Notes under the pieces: generated by a model
Database searches by the model: none
Told to the model about the DNA's origin: nothing
Seen by the model: only the letters and a program-made list of their open reading frames with translations
Assembly: GCF_029767755.1 (NCBI RefSeq)
Contig: NZ_JARUQS010000001.1
Coordinates: forward strand, 62,001 to 126,000
Origin: Thiomicrorhabdus sp. zzn3
GTDB lineage: Bacteria; Pseudomonadota; Gammaproteobacteria; Thiomicrospirales; Thiomicrospiraceae
Reading direction: 5' to 3'
DNA: 64,000 nucleotides
Shown: one piece after another, positions 8,482-17,446 of the stretch
Position numbering within the stretch: the first letter of the stretch is position 1
Layout of the letters: the number at the start of each line of letters is the position of its first letter
Program-made: the position numbers and the translations under genes

Positions 8482-9834
8482 ATGAGCGAATCGCCCCAAA
8501 CTCTGCCAACGATTTTGATTACACAAGCGACCATTGTTAACGAAGGCCAGCAAAAAGTTGCAGATGTGCTGATTAAAAACGGTCGGATTGAGAAGATTGC
8601 CGATGGGATTGATGCGGCGGCGGATCGTGTGATTGATGCTCAGGGGTTGCTTCTGCTACCGGGAATTATTGATGACCAGGTGCATTTCCGTGAACCGGGC
8701 TTGACCCAAAAAGGGGACATTGCCACTGAATCCAAGGCGGCGTTGGCCGGAGGGACGACCTCGTTTATGGAAATGCCCAATGTGAACCCTCCCACCACCA
8801 GTATTGAGAATCTCGAAGCAAAATACCGCTTAGGGGCGGAAAAGTCTTGGGTTAACTATTCATTCTATTTTGGTGGTACCAACGACAACATTGAAGAGTT
8901 AAAAAAGGTCAATCCACGCAATGTGTGTGGAGTAAAAGTGTTTATGGGCTCGTCTACCGGAAATATGTTGGTAGACCAAGAGCAGGCGCTACGCGAAATT
9001 TTTACTCACAGCCCGATGTTGATCGCCACGCATTGTGAAGACACCCCGATGATTAAGGCACAAGAGGCGAAGTACCGCGAACAATACGGAGAAGAGGTCC
9101 CCATGTCAGCGCATCCGGACATCCGTTGTCGAGAGGCCTGCTACAAATCGTCGTCTTTTGCGGTAGATTTGGCCAAGGAAACGGGGGCGGATCTGCATGT
9201 GTTGCACATCACTACGGCCGAGGAGTTGGCGCTGTTTGAACCCGGTCCGATAGAAGGTAAAAAGATTACGGCGGAAGCGTGTGTCCACCACCTGTGGTTT
9301 AGCGATTCCGACTATGAAACCAAAGGATCGTTGATCAAGTGTAACCCGGCGATAAAAAAACAGTCGGATCGCGATGCGGTTCGTCAGGCGGTTAAAGAAG
9401 GGCGTATTGATATCATTGCCACGGACCACGCGCCGCATACCCTGGAAGAGAAGGATAATAGTTACTTCAAGGCTCCGGCCGGTTTGCCTCAAGTTCAACA
9501 ATCGTTGTCTGCCCTGTTGGATATGGTGCATGAGGGCGTTTTTGATTTGGAAACGATCGTGCAGAAAACGGCGCACAATGTCGCCATTCGCTATCAGATC
9601 GAAGATCGTGGTTTCATCCGCGAAGGGTATTGGGCCGATTTAGTGCTGGTGGATATGCATAAGCCACACACGGATGATAAGGCGCATAACCTGTACAAAT
9701 GTCAGTGGTCTCCATGGGAGGGGCATACCTTTAAATCCAGCGTCATCAGCACCATTGTGAGCGGTGAATTGAAGTATCATCAGGGTGAATTTGCTGACTT
9801 TACGCCCGGACAGCGCTTATTGTTTAACCGTTAA
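8482..9834 (+). CDS. pyrC: Dihydroorotase, class I type
   Basis: Closes carbamoyl-aspartate to dihydroorotate in pyrimidine synthesis. The 450-aa amidohydrolase shows LLLPGIIDDQVHFREPG, GGTTSFMEMPN, VKVFMGSSTGNMLV (carbamylated-lysine region), ATHCED, VLHITTAEEL and IATDHAPHT. The first metal-binding motif reads Q-V-H (Gln66, His68) where most amidohydrolases have H-x-H. To my knowledge this substitution marks a subset of bacterial dihydroorotases and does not mean inactivity. The gene has a GAGAGGAAG ribosome site and stands alone. An allantoinase or hydantoinase is the only realistic alternative; the DDQVHFREPG form favours dihydroorotase. Confidence 0.9.
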   Translation: MSESPQTLPTILITQATIVNEGQQKVADVLIKNGRIEKIADGIDAAADRVIDAQGLLLLPGIIDDQVHFREPGLTQKGDIATESKAALAGGTTSFMEMPNVNPPTTSIENLEAKYRLGAEKSWVNYSFYFGGTNDNIEELKKVNPRNVCGVKVFMGSSTGNMLVDQEQALREIFTHSPMLIATHCEDTPMIKAQEAKYREQYGEEVPMSAHPDIRCREACYKSSSFAVDLAKETGADLHVLHITTAEELALFEPGPIEGKKITAEACVHHLWFSDSDYETKGSLIKCNPAIKKQSDRDAVRQAVKEGRIDIIATDHAPHTLEEKDNSYFKAPAGLPQVQQSLSALLDMVHEGVFDLETIVQKTAHNVAIRYQIEDRGFIREGYWADLVLVDMHKPHTDDKAHNLYKCQWSPWEGHTFKSSVISTIVSGELKYHQGEFADFTPGQRLLFNR

Positions 9835-9993
9835 TTATTTTGGCAATATTTTTAAAAGGCCCAAGGACGCGGTTTTAATATTGCCAGCAGGCTACTGTCG
9901 GAGCAGGATGCGCGCAGACCTGATTTTAGTTGAATGTACCTGGAAAAGAGCGTACAGTTTGAGTAAATTCGCCATAAATAATAAGGTGGTGCA

Positions 9994-11199
9994 ATGCAAA
10001 AATCGGAAGTCTATATTGGTCGGCAACCCCTGCTGGACGGGCAAAAAAGGTTATTCGCATACGAGCTTAAATTTCATATCGGTATGAATCCGAATGGACA
10101 TACCGAACCCGCCACTGAAGCGCTGATTGATAAGATTGAAAATGACATTGGCTTTGCCGCCATTGTGGGGAGTTACCCTTGTGTTTTAAAGTTGCCCGCC
10201 GGTTTGCTCAGGCCTGAAAGGATTCCCAACTTCAGCTCAGATCATTTAGTCGTATTGGCCATCGGACGAGAGGTTTTGCAAAGTGCGGATGTGTTGCGTA
10301 ATTTGAAAGCGTTGAAACAGAAAGGCTATCAGTTTCTGCTTGAAGATTACATGGGCGATGAGCAGAGCGATAAACTGTCGACCATTGTCAACTATGCCAA
10401 GATTCGGGTAGACAATTTCAACGAACCGCAGCTTAAAGAGATGGTGGAATCGTTGCATCAGCGTGATATCAAGGTGATTGCCGATTCAGTGGAAACCGAA
10501 GAAAGCTATCAGCATCTGCTTCAGTTGGACTTTGATTATTATCTCGGCTATTTCTTTACCAATCCAACCGTCCTTAACAACCGAAAACTGTCCGGTAACA
10601 AACTCAACTTGTTGCAGTTAATGGCAAAGGTCAATGCGCCGCAAACCAGTTTTGATGAGCTGACCGAGATTATCTCTCAAGATGTCGGTCTTAGCCATAA
10701 GCTTCTGGTCGCGATTAACCATCCGGCGAACGAATTGCCGGTACACGTCGAAACCATTGCGGACGGACTCAAATACATGGGGCTTAAGCGTCTCAAGTTT
10801 TGGGTAAACTTATTGATGCTCTCCAATATGGAGGATGTCCCTCAGGAGTTGCTGACGACCTCCCTGCTGAATGCAAAGTTCTGCGAGATGATGGCGATGC
10901 AAACCGGGCGAGGCCAAGAAAAAGACAGCTATTTCTTGGTTGGTTTGCTGTCGCATTTGGACGCTTTTTTCCAAACCACCATGGAGGAAGTTGTCGACGC
11001 CTTGCCTCTCGAAGAGTCTCTGACCAAGGCATTGGTGTTACATGAAGGCAAGATGGGGGAGATATTGACGGTGTTGAACGCCATGCAAAAGGGTGATGAG
11101 GACAACGAACATCTGACTTTCGACTCTCTGGGTATTGTTCAAATCAGCAACAACTATGTCGCCTCTGCCGCTTGGGCGCAACAGGCCGTGATGGCTTAA
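9994..11199 (+). CDS. EAL-HDOD domain protein (degenerate EAL)
   Basis: 401 aa of the YuxH type. Residues 1-205 are an EAL-like domain starting VYIGRQPLLDGQKRLFAYELKF; the catalytic Glu-Ala-Leu is replaced in the region YELKFHIG and the usual metal-binding acidic residues are not intact, so c-di-GMP hydrolysis is unlikely. Residues ~206-401 are an HDOD domain (SFDELTEIISQDVGLSHKLLVAINH; YMGLKRLKFWVNLLML). Such proteins act as signalling scaffolds. The ribosome site AAGGTGG precedes the ATG. A clear terminator at 11214 follows, so it is a single-gene unit. Confidence 0.85.
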   Translation: MQKSEVYIGRQPLLDGQKRLFAYELKFHIGMNPNGHTEPATEALIDKIENDIGFAAIVGSYPCVLKLPAGLLRPERIPNFSSDHLVVLAIGREVLQSADVLRNLKALKQKGYQFLLEDYMGDEQSDKLSTIVNYAKIRVDNFNEPQLKEMVESLHQRDIKVIADSVETEESYQHLLQLDFDYYLGYFFTNPTVLNNRKLSGNKLNLLQLMAKVNAPQTSFDELTEIISQDVGLSHKLLVAINHPANELPVHVETIADGLKYMGLKRLKFWVNLLMLSNMEDVPQELLTTSLLNAKFCEMMAMQTGRGQEKDSYFLVGLLSHLDAFFQTTMEEVVDALPLEESLTKALVLHEGKMGEILTVLNAMQKGDEDNEHLTFDSLGIVQISNNYVASAAWAQQAVMA

Positions 11200-11213
11200 A
11201 CTCAACGCATCAC

Positions 11214-11239
11214 AAGAGGGCATTGATCGCCCTCTTTTT
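11214..11239 (+). terminator. Rho-independent terminator after the EAL-HDOD gene
   Basis: AAGAGGGC and GCCCTCTT pair perfectly over 8 bp around a seven-base loop and run into five T, 14 bp beyond the stop codon. Confidence 0.85.
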
Positions 11240-11284
11240 ATATAATCAAGCCTATTTTAAACAGAGATAATTTGGAGAACCCTA

Positions 11285-12655
11285 ATGGCAATGCAGTCAG
11301 TCAATCCGGCTAACGGTGAACTCTTAGCCACCTTTGAAACCTGGGATCAGGACACCCTGGATGAAGTGGTGACGCAAGCGGGGTATGCCTTTTCGGATTG
11401 GTCTAAATTGACGCCGATCGAAGATCGTTGCGCTTTGGTACGCCGTGTGGCTCAAGTGTTGCGTGACGACAGTGATCTGCTTGCCGAATTGATTACTTTG
11501 GAAATGGGCAAAACGCTGGCGGAAGCGGAAGCGGAAATAGAAAAGTCTGCTTGGGTGTGTGAATTCTATGCAGACAAGGGCCCGGAATTTTTAGCGGATG
11601 AGTTGATTGAGACAGATGCCAGCAAGAGCTATGTGGCTTACCTGCCATTAGGGCCGGTATTGGCGGTGATGCCATGGAATTTCCCGTTCTGGCAGGTATT
11701 CCGCTTTGCCGCTCCTGCGCTGGTGGCGGGAAACATTGCCCTGTTGAAGCACGCCTCCAATGTGCCGCAATGTGCGTTGGCGATTGAAGAAGTCTTCCGC
11801 AAAGCCGGTTTTCCAGAATATATCTTCACCACTTTGATGATTTCCGCTTCTCAGGTAGAAAGCGTGATCCGCCACCCTGCGGTGCGCGCGGTGACTTTAA
11901 CCGGCAGTGAGCCGGCGGGACGTAAGGTCGCGGCGATTGCCGGCTCTGAATTGAAAAAGACGGTGTTGGAGCTGGGCGGGTCGGATGCCTTTATTGTTCT
12001 GGATGACGCCAAAATGGATGAGGTCATTCAGGGGGCGGTCAAAGGTCGATTCATCAATATGGGGCAGAGCTGTATTGCAGCCAAACGCTTTATTGTCGAT
12101 CAGTTTATCGCTGAAACCTTTGTTGAACGCTTTAAAGAGGCGATTGAATCGCATTTTGTCGCTGGTGATCCTTTGGATGAAAAAACCACTTTAGCGCCAA
12201 TGGCGCGTCAAGATTTGCTGGACGAACTGCACGATCAAGTCATGCGCTCCGTGGAGATGGGTGCCAAAATCGTCACCGGTGGTTATCAGCTCGATCGTCC
12301 GGGATGCTACTACGCACCGACGATTTTGACTGATGTCACCAGTAACATGCCCGCTTACAAGGAAGAGTTGTTTGGCCCGGTTGCGGTGGTGCTGAAAGCG
12401 ACAGAACCAGCACATGCGCTGGGTATCGCCAATTCAGTCGATTTCGGTTTGGGTGGTTCCATCTGGACCGGTGATCTGGCGACCGCTGAAGCCATGGCGC
12501 GTGGTATGGAATCGGGTGCCACCTATGTGAACAGCACCACTTTTTCCGATCCGCGTATGCCGTTTGGCGGGGTAAAAAACTCAGGATACGGGCGAGAGCT
12601 TTCCTCACAGGGCATTCGTGAATTTACCAATATCAAATCCATCTGGATTAAGTAA
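11285..12655 (+). CDS. sad: Succinate-semialdehyde dehydrogenase, Sad/YneI type
   Basis: 456-aa aldehyde dehydrogenase that oxidises succinate semialdehyde to succinate with NAD(P). It aligns with E. coli Sad (YneI): [39 protein letters not shown], catalytic base Glu229 in [10 protein letters not shown], nucleophile Cys263 in [10 protein letters not shown], and [14 protein letters not shown] near the C terminus. Its exact substrate range cannot be read from sequence. The EI24 membrane protein starts 17 bp after the stop, so the two are probably co-transcribed. Confidence 0.88.
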   Translation: MAMQSVNPANGELLATFETWDQDTLDEVVTQAGYAFSDWSKLTPIEDRCALVRRVAQVLRDDSDLLAELITLEMGKTLAEAEAEIEKSAWVCEFYADKGPEFLADELIETDASKSYVAYLPLGPVLAVMPWNFPFWQVFRFAAPALVAGNIALLKHASNVPQCALAIEEVFRKAGFPEYIFTTLMISASQVESVIRHPAVRAVTLTGSEPAGRKVAAIAGSELKKTVLELGGSDAFIVLDDAKMDEVIQGAVKGRFINMGQSCIAAKRFIVDQFIAETFVERFKEAIESHFVAGDPLDEKTTLAPMARQDLLDELHDQVMRSVEMGAKIVTGGYQLDRPGCYYAPTILTDVTSNMPAYKEELFGPVAVVLKATEPAHALGIANSVDFGLGGSIWTGDLATAEAMARGMESGATYVNSTTFSDPRMPFGGVKNSGYGRELSSQGIREFTNIKSIWIK

Positions 12656-12672
12656 CCGAGGGCAAAGCGCAC

Positions 12673-13464
12673 ATGCTTGATCTGTACTGGAAAACGTTAT
12701 CCGACCTGAAAGAACCGGCCATTTTGTGGCGGCTGTTTGTTCCGTTTGTGGCGGCGATCATTTTGGTTTCTTTAATGGGCTACGGCATTTTCGGACTGTT
12801 TCTGGTCAGCGACTTCTTTACCCAGAATCCTATGGTTCAGGAGTTTCATGCCTGGTCGGAAGCCGCCGAGCAGAGTATTGGTTCCATTCCATTGATCGGC
12901 GGAGTGTTATTGTGGGTGATCGGCCTGTTTGTCTCCTTGGTGGCCGGTGTCCTTGGACTGCTGCTTGGCAGTTATCTGGTATTGTTGTTTGCGATGGTGA
13001 TTACCGGCTTCATGACCGATTCACTGGTTAAGGCCGTGCATGACAAGCACTATCCGCACACGCCTTATTACGGTCATGGCAGCATGACGGGCATGTTGTG
13101 GAAGTTGCTTAAGTTCGGCCTGTTGCTGTTTTTGCTGTTCCTGGTCACCATTCCCATGCTGTTCATTCCGTTGATTAACCTGGTGTGGTTTTGGGCGCTG
13201 GGTTTCCTGTTCTTCCGCTATTCCGTCGTGTTGGATGTGGGGCAGGTGATTTTGCCGGAACCGTTATTTAATCAGGTGAAAAGTCTCGATAACTGGACAC
13301 CGACGCTGACCTTGGGCGGTTTTTTTGCCTTGAGTTTTCTGCCGGTTCTTAGCCTGTTTGCCCCAGTCTTTGCAGTGATTGCGATGGCGCACTACTATTT
13401 CGATTTGCTCTCGTCACAACCTCAGGCCAATCGAGATGTGCCGGAGAATATCCCGGTTGACTGA
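12673..13464 (+). CDS. EI24 family (CysZ-like) membrane protein
   Basis: 263 aa, mostly hydrophobic, with about four to six membrane segments (residues ~20-50, 75-115, 150-185, 225-250). The pattern VSLVAGVLGLLLGSYLVLLFAMVITGFMTDSL with a following charged HDKHYP stretch is that of the EI24/CysZ family. CysZ carries sulfate, but this copy is beside an aldehyde dehydrogenase and shows no cys context, so I name only the family. The strong inverted repeat at 13485 follows it. Confidence 0.78.
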   Translation: MLDLYWKTLSDLKEPAILWRLFVPFVAAIILVSLMGYGIFGLFLVSDFFTQNPMVQEFHAWSEAAEQSIGSIPLIGGVLLWVIGLFVSLVAGVLGLLLGSYLVLLFAMVITGFMTDSLVKAVHDKHYPHTPYYGHGSMTGMLWKLLKFGLLLFLLFLVTIPMLFIPLINLVWFWALGFLFFRYSVVLDVGQVILPEPLFNQVKSLDNWTPTLTLGGFFALSFLPVLSLFAPVFAVIAMAHYYFDLLSSQPQANRDVPENIPVD

Positions 13465-13484
13465 TTACAAACCCACGATTTAAA

Positions 13485-13529
13485 ACTGAACAGGCCTGGT
13501 GAGCATCATTCCCACCAGGCCTGTTCAGT
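13485..13529. terminator. Bidirectional hairpin made of two AACAGGCCTG repeats
   Basis: A 17-bp perfect stem (13485-13501 with 13513-13529, 11-base loop) lies between the convergent EI24 and helicase genes. Each arm is one copy of the repeat GAACAGGCCTGGTG in opposite orientation. On the minus strand the stem is followed by TTTTAAAT, fitting termination of the helicase transcript; the plus side has no T run. Confidence 0.75.
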
Positions 13530-13550
13530 CTTAAAGGCAGGTTAAGCGGT

Positions 13551-14804
13551 TTATTTGGCGGTTTTTTTCTTGCCGGGCTTGGCCTTTTTGCTGCTTTTGC
13601 TTTTTTTAGTCGAGTCTTTCTTTTTAGATTTCTTTTTCGTCGGCTTTTTCAATACATCTTTGAGCTTGAAGTTGGCTTCCAGGCCTTCGATTTTTGCAAT
13701 CGGCAGGGCTTGGCCAAGATGGTATTGAATGCGCAGCAGATTATCGATGTCGTGGCGTTCCACCAGGTTCACCGCTAAACCGACCTGTTGGGCGCGACCG
13801 GTACGGCCAATGCGGTGAATGTAGATATCACCGCGAAACGGCATGTCGTAGTTGATCACGTGGGTCACATTCAACAGATCCAAACCGCGTGCCGCGACAT
13901 CGGTGGCGACGAGGATTTTGATTTTGCCGCTTTTGAATTTTTTCATCTTTTCCAGGCGTACCGCCTGGATAAAGTCGCCGTGTAATACCTGGGCAGACAG
14001 GTTGCGCGATTGCAGCCATTCGGTCACTTCAATGGCGCGCTCTTTCTTGTTGCAGAACACGATGGCGCTTTCGCAGCTGGCGTCACTGAGAATGTTCTCC
14101 AGTAACGCCTGTTTGTGCGCTTTGTCGTTCGCCAGATAGACCAGTTGCTGAATCTGCTCGGATTTCTGATTAGGGGCGTCAATCTGAATGGTGACCGGTT
14201 CGTCCAGAATCTCTTCGGCAAATTTGGTCACCCCGGAACCCGCCAGGGTGGCTGAGAACAGGCCTGCCTGAAAATCGCCCGGAATGGCTTCCAATAAAGC
14301 CAAAACATCCTTGCCCTGCCCCATATCGAGCATGCGGTCCGCTTCGTCGATAATGACCATCTCGATTTCGGACAAATTGACGACGCCTTCCGCCATCAGA
14401 TAGGTCAGACGGCCAGGGGTGGCGACCAGAATATCAAACGCTTCCTGCAGGGTTTTGCTCTGGTTGGATTTATCAAAACCACCGGTAATGATGGCGGTTT
14501 TGAAGTTGCAGAAAGTGCCGAGTTGCTTGATGACTTTGTGAATCTGAAACGCCAGTTCACGCGTAGGGGCCAATAGCAGTACGCGTGGATGGCGTGCATG
14601 TCTGGGTTCGTCCAACAGATACTGCAGCATCGGCAGGACAAACGCTGCGGTTTTTCCGGTACCGGTGGCGGCGCCGGCGAGCACGTCGTTGCGTTCCAGC
14701 ATCGCTGGAATCGCTTCCTGCTGAATGGGCGTGGGTTTATTAAAGGCCTGTTTTTTAATGGCGCTTAACAGTACGTCGTCGAGATCAAAATCTTCAAAAG
14801 TCAT
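13551..14804 (-). CDS. DEAD-box RNA helicase, SrmB-like
   Basis: 417-aa ATP-dependent RNA helicase. Visible motifs in order: Q motif (FNKPTPIQQEAIP), Walker A AATGTGKTAAF, PTRELAFQ, TPGRL, DEADRMLDMG, SAT, then ATDVAARGLDL and HRIGRTGRA in the second RecA domain. The start TFEDFDLDDVLL resembles SrmB, which acts in 50S assembly. The last ~40 residues are almost entirely Lys, Ser and Thr, a basic RNA-binding tail. ATG 14804 is preferred over TTG 14819 because GGAAG sits six bases before it. Other RhlE/SrmB subfamilies are possible. Confidence 0.92.
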   Translation of the reverse strand: MTFEDFDLDDVLLSAIKKQAFNKPTPIQQEAIPAMLERNDVLAGAATGTGKTAAFVLPMLQYLLDEPRHARHPRVLLLAPTRELAFQIHKVIKQLGTFCNFKTAIITGGFDKSNQSKTLQEAFDILVATPGRLTYLMAEGVVNLSEIEMVIIDEADRMLDMGQGKDVLALLEAIPGDFQAGLFSATLAGSGVTKFAEEILDEPVTIQIDAPNQKSEQIQQLVYLANDKAHKQALLENILSDASCESAIVFCNKKERAIEVTEWLQSRNLSAQVLHGDFIQAVRLEKMKKFKSGKIKILVATDVAARGLDLLNVTHVINYDMPFRGDIYIHRIGRTGRAQQVGLAVNLVERHDIDNLLRIQYHLGQALPIAKIEGLEANFKLKDVLKKPTKKKSKKKDSTKKSKSSKKAKPGKKKTAK

Positions 14805-14836
14805 GCGTCTTCCGCTCAAATGGATCGGTCAATTTG

Positions 14837-16207
14837 TTATCGGATAATTTTGTAGCACGGATTATACGTGCTTGCGTCGATCTTCATGCGTTTTTGTTCG
14901 ATAAACTGCTCAAGGAGCTCATCCAAAGCATGCATGATCTCCGGGTCTCCGTGGATTTCAAAGGGGCCATGGAATTCGATTTCACGAATGCCATCGGCCT
15001 TAACATTACCGGCGACAATTCCGGAAAAGGCCTTGCGCAGCTGACTGGCCAGCTGGTGTGCCGGCTGATTACGGTGCAGATTAAGTTCCGCCATGTTGGC
15101 GTGCGACGGCATAAACGGTTGCTGCAGATCGAATTCGATGTGCAGGCGCCAGTTGTAATAGTAGGCGTCGCTGCTTTCCTTGCGATCCTGACGAACGATT
15201 TCCATCGATTCACGCATCTGCCGTGCCACTTCGGCCGGATTGTCGATAATCACATGCATCCGTTGCGCGGCCTCTGCTCCCAAGGTAGTTTCAATAAAAC
15301 GGATGATGCTGTCAAAGTAGTTCTGGCTGCTGGCCGGGCCGGTGAAAATCAGCGGAAACGGCATCGATTGATTGTTCGGGTGTAACAGGATGCTCAACAG
15401 ATAAAGGATTTCTTCCATCGTGCCGACGCCGCCGGGGAAGACGACGATGCCGTGTCCGATGCGGACAAACGCTTCAAGGCGCTTTTCAATGTCGGGCAAA
15501 ATGCACAGCTCGTTGACGATCGCATTCGGGGCTTCGGCGGCGATAATCCCCGGTTCACTGATACCGATGTAGCGTCCGTTCCGGTAGCGCTGTTTGCCGT
15601 GGCCAAGTACGGCCCCTTTCATCGGACCTTTCATGGCGCCAGGGCCGCAGCCGGTGCACACGTCCAAATGACGCAGACCAAATTCATAGCCCTGGTGTTT
15701 GCTGTAGTCGTACTCTTCGCGAGTGATGGAGTGGCCCCCCCAGCACACCACCACATTCGGCAGGGCGCCAGGTACCAGGAGACGCGCATTGCGTGCCATA
15801 TGAAATACCGCATTGGTAATGCCGCTGCTGTCATTCAGATCGTATTGGCCCGACTCGAGAATTTCATTGCGGGCATAAACCAGATCGCGCAGCACCGCAT
15901 ACAGGTGTTCTTTAAGCCCGACGATCATTTCGCCATCGACAAAGGCATGTTTCGGTGGGTGTTTGAGGATGAGCTGAACGCCGCGTCCTTTGACGTTTAC
16001 TTGAATGTCAAAATCCGGGTAGGCCTCCAGTAGCGCCAAACCGCTGTCATTTGGGGAGCCGGTGTTTAAAACGGCGAGCGCACACTGACGGAGCAGGTCG
16101 TTAAGACCGCCGGCGCTCATGTCGCTGAGCTGAGAGGCTTCCTGTGATGACAGAATTTGCAGTGAGCCTTGAGGGCGAATTATCACTTTGTCGATATTCG
16201 GGTTCAT
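14837..16207 (-). CDS. ppnN: Pyrimidine/purine nucleotide 5'-monophosphate nucleosidase
   Basis: 456 aa, collinear with E. coli PpnN (YgdH, 454 aa), which cleaves NMPs to base and ribose-5-phosphate and is stimulated by (p)ppGpp. Landmarks: CALAVLNTGSPND, PPKHAFVDG, VVCWGGHSI, CTGCGPGAMKGPMKGA, the LOG-family site PGGVGTMEEIL, and AFSGIVAGNVK. It lies 32 bp upstream of the helicase on the same strand, so the two may be co-transcribed. A run of seven C at 15735 (seven G in the message) falls within the coding sequence. Confidence 0.94.
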   Translation of the reverse strand: MNPNIDKVIIRPQGSLQILSSQEASQLSDMSAGGLNDLLRQCALAVLNTGSPNDSGLALLEAYPDFDIQVNVKGRGVQLILKHPPKHAFVDGEMIVGLKEHLYAVLRDLVYARNEILESGQYDLNDSSGITNAVFHMARNARLLVPGALPNVVVCWGGHSITREEYDYSKHQGYEFGLRHLDVCTGCGPGAMKGPMKGAVLGHGKQRYRNGRYIGISEPGIIAAEAPNAIVNELCILPDIEKRLEAFVRIGHGIVVFPGGVGTMEEILYLLSILLHPNNQSMPFPLIFTGPASSQNYFDSIIRFIETTLGAEAAQRMHVIIDNPAEVARQMRESMEIVRQDRKESSDAYYYNWRLHIEFDLQQPFMPSHANMAELNLHRNQPAHQLASQLRKAFSGIVAGNVKADGIREIEFHGPFEIHGDPEIMHALDELLEQFIEQKRMKIDASTYNPCYKIIR

Positions 16208-16275
16208 GATAGGGTACCTTTTATTTTCAGTACGATTTTCTCAATACGATTCGCTTATCTTCTTGAGGTTTTATT

Positions 16276-17379
16276 ATGCGCGCGAATGCTCCCTATGAGG
16301 AAGGCTTTTTACTTATTTTACTCTTATTGGCTCTGTTTGGCCTGTTATGGCTATTTTCTCCGTTTTTGGAAGCCTTGTTCTTTGCCATGATTCTCGCTAC
16401 CGCCAGTTATGGCTTTTATGACCGCCTTTTACAGCGAGTGAATGGGTCACAGACAATGGCGGCTTCAGGTATGAGTTTACTGGTATTTGTCGGCGTAATT
16501 GCACCGGTGACGTATTTGTTGGTGGAGGTGAGTTTACAGGTCGGACAGCTTTATGCCAGTGCGCAGGCCTGGTTTGGTCAGCAAAATGCGGAAAGCCTGA
16601 TGGAATTGAATCAAGCGGTATTCAGTTATTTGCCATTGAGTGAGGAGACGCAGTTAAGCCTTCTGGAACAGCTTAAAAACAATTCCGAAAAGATCATCGG
16701 TTTTGCGCAAAAAGTAACGCTGTTTCTGCTTGAAGGCATCGTTGGCAGCACCTCGTCGTTTCTGACCTTTTTGGGGCTTTCCGTGTTCGCCTTGTTTTTC
16801 TTTTACCGCGACGGGCATCGCATTGCGCATCACATCAAAATTCTGTCGCCTCTGGAAAACTATTATGACCAGATGATTATGAACCGTTTTGCCAGCCTGT
16901 CTACCGTACTGACTCTGTCGGTACTCGGCATTGCGTTGATGCAGGGGGTCTCCTTTGCGATTGTCGCCTGGTTGCTGGGATTGCCCGGATTGTTTATTGG
17001 TATGGCGGTGGCGGTGGCGTCGTTTATCCCTGTCGTCGGCGCCGCCCTGGTATGGATTCCGGTCGCGGTTTTTGCTTTGGTGCAAGGCGACTATGTGACG
17101 GCGGCGGTGATTGCGTTTTGGGGAGTGGTGGTCACCGGCTTTATTATCGATAACATTATGCGCCCGGTGATGATTAATCGCATTACCCGTTCGTTAGGCG
17201 AAACGGCTCAGGATTTAGCGGTGGCCAACCATACCTTGATGACGGTACTCTCCACCTTTGCCGGACTGATTCACTTCGGTGTTATCGGCTTGTTTTTCGG
17301 TCCGGTGATTGCCGCCATGGCGATTACCATCTTTGATGTTTACGAGCATAAAAATTCCAACTTGCTTGATAGAACTTAG
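16276..17379 (+). CDS. AI-2E/PerM family permease
   Basis: 367-aa inner-membrane protein with about seven to eight hydrophobic segments and the family layout: two helices at each N-terminal stretch (residues ~10-50, 60-90), a soluble central region to ~150, then FLGLSVFALFFFYRDG, LPGLFIGMAVAVASFIPVVGAALVWIPV, and DNIMRPVMINR. Members have been linked to export of small molecules or sodium; the substrate is not predictable. A GAGG site precedes the ATG. It is divergent from ppnN. Confidence 0.85.
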   Translation: MRANAPYEEGFLLILLLLALFGLLWLFSPFLEALFFAMILATASYGFYDRLLQRVNGSQTMAASGMSLLVFVGVIAPVTYLLVEVSLQVGQLYASAQAWFGQQNAESLMELNQAVFSYLPLSEETQLSLLEQLKNNSEKIIGFAQKVTLFLLEGIVGSTSSFLTFLGLSVFALFFFYRDGHRIAHHIKILSPLENYYDQMIMNRFASLSTVLTLSVLGIALMQGVSFAIVAWLLGLPGLFIGMAVAVASFIPVVGAALVWIPVAVFALVQGDYVTAAVIAFWGVVVTGFIIDNIMRPVMINRITRSLGETAQDLAVANHTLMTVLSTFAGLIHFGVIGLFFGPVIAAMAITIFDVYEHKNSNLLDRT

Positions 17380-17446
17380 TAATAATCCCCCTTGAATTTA
17401 AATGTTAAGATGGCGGTGCACTGATTTTCTTTTAGGGGGAGAGATC

